A DNA stretch of 12,279 bases from CAZQGE01 sp964592815 (GTDB lineage Bacteria; Bacillota; Clostridia; Christensenellales; CAG-917): contig CAZQGE010000040.1 of assembly GCA_964592815.1 (NCBI GenBank), positions 1 through 12,279 of the forward strand. Direction: 5' to 3'. Of the stretch, positions 6,264 to 12,279 are shown piece by piece. The notes beneath the pieces were generated by a model that worked only from the letters and a program-made list of their open reading frames with translations, was not told where the DNA came from and did no database searches. Every line of letters starts with the position of its first letter. The stretch's first letter is position 1. The translations under genes and the position numbers were made by a program.

Positions 6264-8092
6264 TTTTCCACCCCCTTTTGTTGAGAATAGAAAACATCTT
6301 GGTAAATTTCGTTGTTTTTGAGCAATTCATCGTGAGTGCCTGAACCGACGATTTTGCCTTTGTCCATAACAATAATTTTATCTGCGTCTTGAATTGAAGA
6401 AATACGTTGCGCAATAATCAATACTGTCGTATTTTGGAATTTTTCTTTGAAAGCATCTCTAATTTTGCTGTCAGTTGCCGTATCAACAGCGGACGTAGAG
6501 TCATCCAAAATCATTATTTTTGGTTTTTTAATTAACGCCCTAGCAATACAAAGCCTTTGTTTTTGTCCGCCAGATACGTTAACACCGCCTTGTCCCAATT
6601 CTGTTTCGTAGCCATTTGGAAAACTTCTTATAAAGTCATCGGCTTGTGCGGCTTTTGTAGCTTCATAAATCTCATCATCGGTTGCATCGGGGTTTCCCCA
6701 CTTCAAGTTTTCTTTTATAGTGCCGCTGAATAATACGTTTTTTTGAAGCACAACGCCAATGGACTCACGCAAAGTATCAAGCGCATAATCTCTTACGTCC
6801 ACTCCACCAACTTGCAACGTGCCGTCTTGAATGTCATATAACCTTGGAATAAGCTGAACAAGCGTACTTTTTGCCGAGCCTGTTCCGCCAATAATCCCAA
6901 CAGTTTCACCGCTCTTAATATGCAAATCAATATTTTCCAAGTTCAATATTTTTGGATTTTTGCTGTATGAAAAGTCCACGTCATTGAAATCTATGCTTCC
7001 GTCAACAGGTGCGGTAGTAATAGCATTTGGTTTTTCTTTTATATCGATGTCTTCTTTCAACACTTCAATAACTCTGCCCGCCGACGCTCTTGACAAAACG
7101 TACATAACAAACACCATTCCAACCATCATAAGCGACATAAGAATTTGCATAATGTACGATAAATAAGCAGACAAGAAACCTAAACTCATTTCGCCAATTA
7201 TAATCTTGTTCCCGCCAAACCAAACAACGGCAATTACGCAAGAGTACATAACAAGTTGCATTACAGGCATTGCAATAACCATAATTTTCATTGCCTTATA
7301 TTCCAGTTCTTGAACTCTTTTGCTTACTTCCTTAAAGCGTTTCGCTTCATAGTCTTCTCTGACGAATGCTTTTACTGCTCTAATTCCCGTGAGGTTTTCT
7401 TGAGTTGACTCATTAAGTTTGTCATATTCTTTAAGCATACGATAAAATCTTGGGAATACAGTTGAAGCGGTCAAAACCAAAGAAATAATCAAAACTGGCA
7501 ATGCCACAGCAAAAATTATTGATAATTCTGCGTTGATTGAAACTGCCATAATAATCGCCAAAATCAACATTACGGGCGCGCGGACAAGCATTCTTATGCT
7601 CATTTGATATGACATTTGAATGTTTGTTATATCTGTCGTCAAACGCGTAACCAAACTTGCCGTATTATAGTGGTCAAGGTTTGAAAAACTGAAATCTTGA
7701 ACTTTATAGTACAATGCTCTTCTCACATTTTTTGAAAAGCCTGTGGACGAAGTTGCTGCATATTTACCCGATAAAATACCAAACATCATTGAAATCAATG
7801 CAAGAACAATGGTAAGAACACCGCAAACCACAATAAACTGTATGCGCGTCCCAAGTGTAAACACAGGCAAAGACCACTTTCCAAAAGACATAACAAAAGT
7901 GAAATCTGTGATTGAATTATCCATACCCACGTTTATAAGTTGTGCCATAATCAAGGGAATAAAAATTTCAATGATAACTTCCATCACAACAAAAAGCGAA
8001 GTCAGAAAAGAAGTCTTTTTATATTTCTTTCCAACCAACCCCACAAGTTGTTTCAAATCTTTCGCATTAAAATCGACATTTTTTTCTTTCAT
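6260..8092 (-). CDS. heterodimeric ABC exporter, degenerate-site subunit
   Basis: This 610-residue half-transporter has six membrane segments (about 28-335) and an ATPase domain. Its signature VSGGQ (506-510) is canonical. The Walker B ends MILDD (527-531), with aspartate 531 where the catalytic glutamate should be, and the switch position is glutamine 562 (IAQR) instead of histidine. Walker A is GGTGSAKST (402-410) with alanine replacing the last glycine of GxGK. These losses complement the LSQGQ of the partner, so one composite ATP site is degenerate and one is active, as in TM287/288 and BmrCD. Start: ATG at 8092 gives the normal N-terminus. A TTG at 8131 would add 13 residues and has no ribosome-binding site. 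The ATG has only a distant AGGA, so the start is slightly uncertain. Confidence 0.92.
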   Translation of the reverse strand: MKEKNVDFNAKDLKQLVGLVGKKYKKTSFLTSLFVVMEVIIEIFIPLIMAQLINVGMDNSITDFTFVMSFGKWSLPVFTLGTRIQFIVVCGVLTIVLALISMMFGILSGKYAATSSTGFSKNVRRALYYKVQDFSFSNLDHYNTASLVTRLTTDITNIQMSYQMSIRMLVRAPVMLILAIIMAVSINAELSIIFAVALPVLIISLVLTASTVFPRFYRMLKEYDKLNESTQENLTGIRAVKAFVREDYEAKRFKEVSKRVQELEYKAMKIMVIAMPVMQLVMYSCVIAVVWFGGNKIIIGEMSLGFLSAYLSYIMQILMSLMMVGMVFVMYVLSRASAGRVIEVLKEDIDIKEKPNAITTAPVDGSIDFNDVDFSYSKNPKILNLENIDLHIKSGETVGIIGGTGSAKSTLVQLIPRLYDIQDGTLQVGGVDVRDYALDTLRESIGVVLQKNVLFSGTIKENLKWGNPDATDDEIYEATKAAQADDFIRSFPNGYETELGQGGVNVSGGQKQRLCIARALIKKPKIMILDDSTSAVDTATDSKIRDAFKEKFQNTTVLIIAQRISSIQDADKIIVMDKGKIVGSGTHDELLKNNEIYQDVFYSQQKGVEK

Positions 8093-8203
8093 ATAAAACC
8101 AAATTCCTATTAAAACGCTTATTTTTTGCAATCAAATTTTTATTGATACAAGGAGTAAGTCTAATTATGCGTTATTAAAATAGTATGAAAAAATCTTCTT
8201 CAA

Positions 8204-8380
8204 TCAATTATTTTTTGCAAAAATCTCTTCAACAAATTTCTCAGCTTCCAAAAAACTGTCAAAAACGTGTTTTTTGTCATTTGCTTCAATCTCTACGGGA
8301 TAGTGCGCAAACGCCAAATAGTTTTTTGCAAGGTTTACATCGTCACAAATTAGTTTTCCATTTTCAAATTGTATGCTCAT
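8204..8380 (-). CDS. small protein of unknown function, 58 residues
   Basis: No family is recognised. The 58-residue protein starts MSIQFENGKLICDD, has a middle segment YLAFAHYPVEIEAND, and ends in an acidic helix (FDSFLEAEKFVEEIFAK). It is soluble, has no signal peptide and no membrane segment, and has one cysteine. The ATG at 8380 is preceded by GAGG at a 6-base spacing, which decides it over an upstream in-frame TTG at 8392. A promoter fits just upstream (see 8397-8426). It lies 111 bp before the exporter subunit at 8092 on the same strand, with no terminator visible between. It may therefore be cotranscribed with the exporter. Strand, start signal and spacing support a real gene; function is unknown. 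Confidence 0.65.
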   Translation of the reverse strand: MSIQFENGKLICDDVNLAKNYLAFAHYPVEIEANDKKHVFDSFLEAEKFVEEIFAKNN

Positions 8381-8396
8381 TTTACGCCTCAATATG

Positions 8397-8426
8397 ATTT
8401 TATCACAATAACGCCTTTTATTACAA
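8397..8426 (-). promoter_or_regulatory. promoter of the 58-residue protein gene
   Basis: On the minus strand TTGTAA (8426-8421) and TAAAAT (8402-8397) are 18 bases apart, with TG before the -10 (TGATAAAAT). The predicted start near 8390 would leave a leader of only about 10 nt that begins at the GAGG element. Confidence 0.45.
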
Positions 8427-8465
8427 TAAATCTTAAAACTTTTTTTATCGCAAAAGAAATTAAGA

Positions 8466-8494
8466 TAAAAAATAAAACCGTCAAACGACGGTTT
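8466..8494 (-). terminator. intrinsic terminator of the phosphodiesterase gene
   Basis: An 8-bp stem AAACCGTC/GACGGTTT (8475-8494) with a 4-base loop is followed on the minus strand by a T-rich run (TTATTTTTTATC). It starts 5 bp beyond the stop codon of the gene at 8500. Confidence 0.85.
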
Positions 8495-8499
8495 AATTT

Positions 8500-9588
8500 T
8501 TACAAACTCATAATGACATCATACGCCAAATCTGGATTATCCGTTATGATTGCGTCAGCTCCGTTTGCAAGCAACATACGCATATCTGCCTCATCGTTTA
8601 TTGTCCAATATTGCAACGCTATGTTATGCTTGTGTGCGTAATCAATAAAAGCGGCAGACCCCAAATTAAACATTGTAGCATTACCCATTGGTATCTGCAT
8701 TACGTCAAATTTATTATTGGGTTTGGTGTTATATAAAAATGAATAGTACAAATTTAACGTATCCATAATTCCTGCAGAACGATGCACCGAAACATAGTTT
8801 TTGTCGATGTAATCAGTCACATTTTGTTGAAAAGTTCCAACAACCGTTCTTTCAACTATATTGTGTTTAACCATAGCCTTATAAAGCGCGTCCATCGACT
8901 TTTCGCCACGGCTGCCACCGTCTTTTATTTCTATTATGTAATTCAATTTTTTGCTTGGATTGGTGAAAGTATAGTTTTCAGTAAAAGTTAAAATTTCATC
9001 AATCGTCAAAATTCTGACTTCAGACAAATCTGCACCTTCAGTTCTATATGGATATTTACCATCTTTTACAAAATTGTAGCCCATATTAAGAGTTTTAAGT
9101 TGGTCAATTGTCAAATCTTTTACTTTTACGTTTTTGCCGTATTTCAAAACGCTGTCCGACGTTCTGTCAAGTGCGTGGTCGTGCAACAAAACTAATTCGT
9201 TATCTTTAGACAAATGCAAATCAAATTCTAAAATATCAACTTTTTCACTTACCAAACAATGCTTGAATGCAGACATTGTTTCTTCTGGCCATAAATCGCC
9301 GCCTGCTCTGTGCGCCGATACCATTGCCTGTTTGTCAAAAACAATATAAGGGTTTGTTCCATTATAAGAAGTTATATCCTCAACACGTGCGTAATTTCCC
9401 GTAAGCGGCAAAACCAAAATATTCAAAAAGAACGTAAATATTAACGCGGATAAAATGGAATATAAAACCGCTTTTTTTATTGTTTTGCGTTTGTTCAATG
9501 CTTGAGTCACTTCTGGGCTGTTAACCAAAGTCATTTTTACCCCGTCTTTTACGCATTCATAACCCTTGTTTTGCAAAATTTTTTTCAT
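8500..9588 (-). CDS. membrane-anchored glycerophosphodiester phosphodiesterase
   Basis: This 362-residue protein hydrolyses glycerophosphodiesters to glycerol-3-phosphate and an alcohol (GDPD/UgpQ fold). A short cytoplasmic tail ending in basic KRKTIKK is followed by one membrane helix (about 40-62), so the catalytic domain is predicted outside the membrane. Family motifs are in order: HRAGG with His93-Arg94, PEET (101-104), EFDLHLSKD (121-129) with metal-binding Glu121 and Asp123, and LLHD with His136. They continue with DRTSD, IIEIKD (218-223), and near the end LQYWTINDEADM and GADAIITDNP (343-352). All key residues are present. The start ATG has AGAGGA about 4 bases upstream. The gene has its own promoter and terminator, so it is monocistronic. 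Lipid or teichoic-acid turnover is a likely role; the natural substrate is not shown. Confidence 0.93.
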   Translation of the reverse strand: MKKILQNKGYECVKDGVKMTLVNSPEVTQALNKRKTIKKAVLYSILSALIFTFFLNILVLPLTGNYARVEDITSYNGTNPYIVFDKQAMVSAHRAGGDLWPEETMSAFKHCLVSEKVDILEFDLHLSKDNELVLLHDHALDRTSDSVLKYGKNVKVKDLTIDQLKTLNMGYNFVKDGKYPYRTEGADLSEVRILTIDEILTFTENYTFTNPSKKLNYIIEIKDGGSRGEKSMDALYKAMVKHNIVERTVVGTFQQNVTDYIDKNYVSVHRSAGIMDTLNLYYSFLYNTKPNNKFDVMQIPMGNATMFNLGSAAFIDYAHKHNIALQYWTINDEADMRMLLANGADAIITDNPDLAYDVIMSL

Positions 9589-9616
9589 AATTTCCTCTTA
9601 TTGTATTGATATAGCC

Positions 9617-9645
9617 ATTTAACCATATTTATGCTTTTTTGTAAA
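9617..9645 (-). promoter_or_regulatory. promoter of the phosphodiesterase gene
   Basis: On the minus strand TTTACA (9645-9640) and TTAAAT (9622-9617) are 17 bases apart, with TG at the extended -10 position. The predicted start is near 9610, a 21-nt leader that includes the AGAGGA ribosome-binding site. Confidence 0.6.
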
Positions 9646-9681
9646 CGTTATGACTAACTTGTAAGTAATTCTTATTTACAT

Positions 9682-9698
9682 AACTGAAATTTTCAGTT
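9682..9698 (-). terminator. weak hairpin at the MATE gene stop
   Basis: AACTGAAA (9682-9689) and TTTCAGTT (9691-9698) form a near-palindrome that overlaps the TGA stop of the MATE gene (9693-9695). The following minus-strand bases are only loosely T-rich, so termination here would be weak. Confidence 0.3.
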
Positions 9699-11099
9699 GT
9701 TGCACTCATAAATATAAACATCACGGCAATTTATGGCGTTTACGCCTTGTTTTTTGTCCTTAATCATCAAAAACGCCATATATAAAACACACAAAACCAA
9801 AGTTACCAATGCCGAATAAGGAACTGCAAGTCCAATTTCATACATAGTTATATTAGGAATTTTTGTAAAGAAAAATGCCAAAGGAACACGTGCAGCAAAT
9901 GCAACCGTCAAACCTTGTGCCATAGTAAACAGCGTTTTTGAACGTCCGTTAAAATATCCTACCAAACAAAATGTCACACAAGTAATCAAATATTCATAAC
10001 TACAACCTTTCAAATATTCGGCTGACATTGCAATTACTGCTATGTCTTGCGTAAACAACTTTGACAGCATTTCACCGCCAAAATGCGTCAGGAAAAACAT
10101 TCCAATGCCGAAAAAACAAGACAGTATCAAGCCGTATATCAAAGATTTGTTGGCACGTTTTATGTTGCCAGCACCTTGGTTTTGAGCAACAAACGTTGAA
10201 ATTGCCGACATAAACGACATTGGCACAATGATAAGGAACAGAAACAGCCTTTCACCAATTCCAACGCTTGCCGACTGAACTACACCAAGCACGTTGATAA
10301 ACGAACTTATAAGCAAAAACGAAATGCTTGTTAAGCTGTCTTGCAACGCTATCGGAGTGCCTATTCTCATAACCCTTGTAAGATATTTCACGCTTGGCTT
10401 AAAATCTGCTTTTTCGACTTTGAAACCTAGCTTTTTAACAAAAACGTAAACTATGCTTAAAAGGACGCTTATGCCTTGTGCTGCAACCGTTGCAACCGCC
10501 GCCCCCAAAGCGTCCATTTTGAATGTTCCTACAAGTAAAATATCAAGCAAAATATTAACTACACAAGAGATTGCAATAAACAAAAATGGTATTTTTGAAT
10601 TTCCTATTCCTCTGAAAACCGCGCTTAGGAAGTTGTAACCAACAATAAAAACCGTGCCTGCCCCGCATACCATTATGTACTGAGTGCATCTTTCACGTGC
10701 TTGTTCTGGCACGTTAAGCAAATCTGTGAATTGCCTCGCCAAGCCAACGACCAAAGCAGTCAATATGCACGTCATAATAGCACAAATAAAAAACAAATTC
10801 CCAATGGATTTTGCAGTAGCTTTATAATCTTTTGCGCCAAAATAATTGCCAATGACAACTGTTCCACCCATAGTTATACCCGCAATAATTACGGTAACTG
10901 TATGCATAAATTGACCGCCCATTGAAACCGCCGACACACTTGACGGCGTGCCAAGTTGCCCAACTACAATCAAATCAACAGCGCCATATAATGCTTGCAG
11001 CAATAAAGCAAATATCAAAGGCAAAGAAAATTTCAAAAGAGCAGGAAATAATTTCCCTTCTGTTATTGGATTAAAATCAAATTCTTCTTGTTTTTTCAC
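9693..11099 (-). CDS. MATE-family efflux transporter
   Basis: This 468-residue protein is a multidrug/toxin extrusion (MatE, NorM/DinF-like) antiporter that exports cations or drugs using a Na+ or H+ gradient. About twelve membrane helices in two homologous halves are visible. The first half begins FSLPLIFALLLQALYGAVDL and VVGQLG, the usual TM1-TM2 motif. The second begins IGTPIALQDSL at about residue 245. Length matches the family at about 450-480. The start is GTG at 11099. In-frame translation upstream meets a TAA four codons earlier, and the next methionine lies well inside TM1-2. There is no Shine-Dalgarno sequence before the GTG, and the promoter at 11106-11134 predicts the transcript to begin on this same base. 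Substrate unknown. It is divergent from the Lit-like gene. Confidence 0.92.
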   Translation of the reverse strand: MKKQEEFDFNPITEGKLFPALLKFSLPLIFALLLQALYGAVDLIVVGQLGTPSSVSAVSMGGQFMHTVTVIIAGITMGGTVVIGNYFGAKDYKATAKSIGNLFFICAIMTCILTALVVGLARQFTDLLNVPEQARERCTQYIMVCGAGTVFIVGYNFLSAVFRGIGNSKIPFLFIAISCVVNILLDILLVGTFKMDALGAAVATVAAQGISVLLSIVYVFVKKLGFKVEKADFKPSVKYLTRVMRIGTPIALQDSLTSISFLLISSFINVLGVVQSASVGIGERLFLFLIIVPMSFMSAISTFVAQNQGAGNIKRANKSLIYGLILSCFFGIGMFFLTHFGGEMLSKLFTQDIAVIAMSAEYLKGCSYEYLITCVTFCLVGYFNGRSKTLFTMAQGLTVAFAARVPLAFFFTKIPNITMYEIGLAVPYSALVTLVLCVLYMAFLMIKDKKQGVNAINCRDVYIYECNN

Positions 11100-11105
11100 T
11101 AAGGT

Positions 11106-11134
11106 ATATTAACATATTTTGAATTTCAAATCAA
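11106..11134 (-). promoter_or_regulatory. promoter of the MATE gene, start predicted on the GTG
   Basis: On the minus strand TTGATT (11134-11129) and TAATAT (11111-11106) are exactly 17 bases apart, with TG at the extended -10 position. Counting seven bases on gives a start at 11099, the G of the GTG start codon. A perfect short palindrome, TTTGAA-T-TTCAAA (11118-11130), sits in the spacer and touches the -35. It could be an operator. Confidence 0.65.
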
Positions 11135-11182
11135 ACAAAACACGCTTTGAAAATTCATTACAAATTTTAGCAAATGAAAATG

Positions 11183-11211
11183 TTGACTTTGACTGCGGAT
11201 AGTTTTATTCT
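11183..11211 (+). promoter_or_regulatory. promoter of the Lit-like gene, start predicted on the ATG
   Basis: TTGACT (11183-11188) and TATTCT (11206-11211) are exactly 17 bases apart. Seven bases beyond the -10 is 11218, the A of the ATG. No ribosome-binding site precedes the ATG. The -10 is imperfect (four of six consensus bases), so the exact start is less certain than for the MATE gene. Confidence 0.5.
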
Positions 11212-11217
11212 CAAGAT

Positions 11218-11934
11218 ATGAAAATGCAAAAATCTACAATTATCAAATATATTTTAGCTAGTTTTGAAACGGTAGTCGTTGCGCTGTTTATTTTGTCCTT
11301 CTCACTTGCCGTGCCAATATTAGCACGCTCATATTATTATTGGAACGTTGATTTGCTTCAAATTGAAAAAGCTACGGGCTATGACAAAGAAACCATAATC
11401 GATGCTTATGACAGCGTTATGGATTATCTTACTGGCAACGCACCGTTTTCAACGGGCAGTTTACCACATTCGGCAGAAGGAAAAGCTCACTTTGAAGATT
11501 GTAAAAAGCTGTTTACAACAGATTTTATAATTCTTGGCATAACCTCTTTTATTCTTTTAAGTTTATTTGTCCTAAAAAAGACAAACGTTATAAAAACCAG
11601 ATTTTTACGTTTTTCGCCCTTCTTTTCAGGCAGTTCTACTTTGCTTGGTGTCCTAGCAATTTTGGGAATTTGGGGAGTGTCAGATTTCAACAGTCTGTTC
11701 AATGCCTTCCACAAAGTTTTCTTCCCAGGCAAAACAAATTGGGTGTTTTCTATATACAAAGACCCTATCGTAAATATATTACCGCAAGAATTGTGGATAA
11801 ACTTTGCCATTTTGATAATTGCAATAGTCCTAGCATTTTTTGTTTTTTCGTTTGTGTTAAAAGCATTAAAAAACAAAAATATTCCACGAATTCTTCCATA
11901 CTTAATCCAATCTGAAACATACAAATACAAATAA
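11218..11934 (+). CDS. lit: Lit-like lipoprotein intramolecular transacylase (DUF1461/TIGR01906)
   Basis: This 238-residue membrane protein matches the DUF1461/TIGR01906 family, which includes Lit. Lit enzymes move the sn-2 acyl chain of a diacylglyceryl lipoprotein to its N-terminal cysteine amine, giving the lyso-form. Four membrane segments are visible (about 13-37, 103-120, 138-153, 194-215). Between the first two lies an extracytoplasmic loop with AHFEDCKKLF, the family's conserved histidine-aspartate motif (His91, Asp94). After the third comes FNAFHKVFF with His165, then WVFSIYKD and NILPQELW, the usual end motif. The two conserved histidines proposed as catalytic in Lit are therefore present. 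Length fits the family. The ATG at 11218 lacks a ribosome-binding site; a second ATG is two codons later. Family assignment is from motifs only. Confidence 0.75.
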   Translation: MKMQKSTIIKYILASFETVVVALFILSFSLAVPILARSYYYWNVDLLQIEKATGYDKETIIDAYDSVMDYLTGNAPFSTGSLPHSAEGKAHFEDCKKLFTTDFIILGITSFILLSLFVLKKTNVIKTRFLRFSPFFSGSSTLLGVLAILGIWGVSDFNSLFNAFHKVFFPGKTNWVFSIYKDPIVNILPQELWINFAILIIAIVLAFFVFSFVLKALKNKNIPRILPYLIQSETYKYK

Positions 11935-11974
11935 AAATGTTTTGTAGGTTCAAAACAAACAAAGGGCAAAATGA

Positions 11975-12003
11975 TTGACAAAACTGCATCACTTTAATAT
12001 AAT
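11975..12003 (+). promoter_or_regulatory. perfect consensus sigma-A promoter of the tRNA/RNA unit
   Basis: TTGACA (11975-11980) and TATAAT (11998-12003) match consensus at all twelve positions with a 17-base spacer. The predicted start is A12010. Promoters this good are typical of stable RNA genes. No protein start with a ribosome-binding site follows. Confidence 0.9.
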
Positions 12004-12009
12004 TATTGC

Positions 12010-12240
12010 ATTGTTAAATTGCGCCGCTATGGCTCAGTAGGGGCGACGCATTAAACAAATTTGCTTGTAGCAAGTTTGTAGCCAAAGCCGACAAGAGCTG
12101 TGCTCGCAGTCCGGGAGCGCACGTCCTTGGTAAGGACGAGAAAGTACGTGACGCTCACATACAAGCAACGTTTCAAGATGTTCGCTATACCTTGTGACCT
12201 CGTCCTCGTATGACAAACAAATTACCACCATAAATATTAT
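12010..12240 (+). ncRNA. candidate structured RNA leader with tRNA-Thr-like pieces
   Basis: About 230 nt between the perfect promoter and the tRNA gene are GC-richer than the surrounding DNA and highly foldable. An 11-bp hairpin with one G-U pair lies at 12055-12065/12069-12079. A 7-bp stem TGTGCTC/GAGCGCA lies at 12099-12105/12115-12121. A tRNA-Thr anticodon arm CGTCC-TTGGTAA-GGACG lies at 12122-12138. GAGCGCACGT at 12115-12124 can instead pair with 12146-12156 (one bulge), so folds compete. AGGACGAG (12133-12140) can pair with CTCGTCCT (12199-12206). AACGT-TTCAAG-ATGTT (12167-12182) resembles a T-arm. No open reading frame looks real on either strand. It resembles no RNA class I recognise (not RNase P, SRP or 6S RNA, nor a typical tmRNA). 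It may be a tRNA pseudogene, a leader or an independent RNA. Confidence 0.45.
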
Positions 12241-12279
12241 GCTGCTATGGCTCAGTAGGTAGAGCACGTCCTTGGTAAG
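12241..12279 (+). tRNA. tRNA-Thr (anticodon GGT), cut by the window end
   Basis: The first 39 bases of a tRNA are present. They are acceptor strand GCTGCTA, TG, D-stem GCTC/GAGC around an AGTAGGTA loop, A26, anticodon stem CGTCC, loop TTGGTAA with anticodon GGT (12274-12276), and the first base of the 3' stem. The layout matches tRNA-Thr of Firmicutes and reads ACC/ACU codons. No promoter lies directly before it, so it is probably transcribed from 11975-12003 and released by RNase P at 12240/12241. Confidence 0.85.

Noticed and set aside
8093..8131. TTG start adding 13 residues to the 610-residue exporter subunit
   Set aside because: There is no ribosome-binding site before the TTG, and homologous proteins begin near the ATG at 8092.
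9660..9680. TGTAAGTAA/TTATTTACA hairpin between the MATE and phosphodiesterase genes
   Set aside because: It is AT-rich with one wobble on the plus strand and a mismatch on the minus strand, and has no T-run, so it cannot be supported as a terminator.
11938..11957. TGTTTTG/CAAAACA hairpin after the Lit-like gene
   Set aside because: The 7-bp stem has no T-run on the plus strand. A T-run exists only on the minus strand, where no gene is seen, so it is not called as a terminator for the gene.
11487..11981. 164-residue minus-strand frame over the Lit-like gene
   Set aside because: It is a shadow of the plus-strand gene, whose family motifs and promoter are clear.
12034..12267. 77-residue minus-strand frame across the tRNA region
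   Set aside because: It runs antisense through tRNA sequence, has no ribosome-binding site and reads as low-plausibility protein with many cysteines.
1..12279. CRISPR array or transposon
   Set aside because: No regularly spaced repeats, Cas-like genes, transposase motifs or terminal inverted repeats were seen.

Overview
This AT-rich 12.3 kb window looks like a fragment of a low-GC Firmicutes chromosome, most likely an uncultured Clostridia member. The reasons are A-rich codon use, strong purine-rich ribosome-binding sites, consensus sigma-A promoters, a YerC/TrpR-type regulator, a Lit-type lipoprotein transacylase and a BmrCD/YheHI-type heterodimeric exporter. The genus cannot be read from the sequence. 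The standard genetic code fits every gene. The right edge stops inside a tRNA gene.

Region 1 (1-2959, + strand) is a compact operon: amino-acid-binding lipoprotein, permease, ATPase, and a TrpR/YerC-like DNA-binding protein that overlaps the ATPase by 4 bp. A good promoter precedes it (TTTACA-17-TATACT), with an inverted repeat over the -35 box. It reads as a polar amino-acid importer with its own regulator.

Region 2 (2960-4068, + strand) holds the ATP-pyrophosphatase half of GMP synthase (guaA type) without the glutaminase half. Its promoter is placed so that the ribosome-binding site is free in its own transcript but would lie in an 11-bp hairpin in read-through RNA. A clear intrinsic terminator follows.

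Region 3 (4069-4343) has no confident gene. It contains repeats and a possible small degenerate minus-strand reading frame.

Region 4 (4344-8380, - strand) encodes a heterodimeric ABC exporter from two overlapping genes, preceded by a 58-residue orphan protein. One nucleotide-binding site is visibly degenerate.

Region 5 (8466-11099, - strand) encodes a membrane-anchored glycerophosphodiester phosphodiesterase with its own promoter and terminator, and a MATE-family transporter.

Region 6 (11100-12279) begins with divergent promoters for the MATE gene (-) and a Lit/DUF1461 transacylase gene (+). In both cases the predicted transcription start falls on the first base of the start codon, which suggests leaderless mRNAs. 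A perfect consensus promoter (TTGACA-17-TATAAT) follows. It drives about 230 nt of GC-richer, foldable RNA that carries split copies of tRNA-Thr sequence, and then a tRNA-Thr(GGT) gene cut by the window end. This leader is the best candidate for something undescribed.

Most of the window is membrane transport and envelope upkeep: importer, exporter, MATE pump, phosphodiesterase, and a lipoprotein-modifying enzyme whose likely substrates include the binding lipoprotein of region 1.
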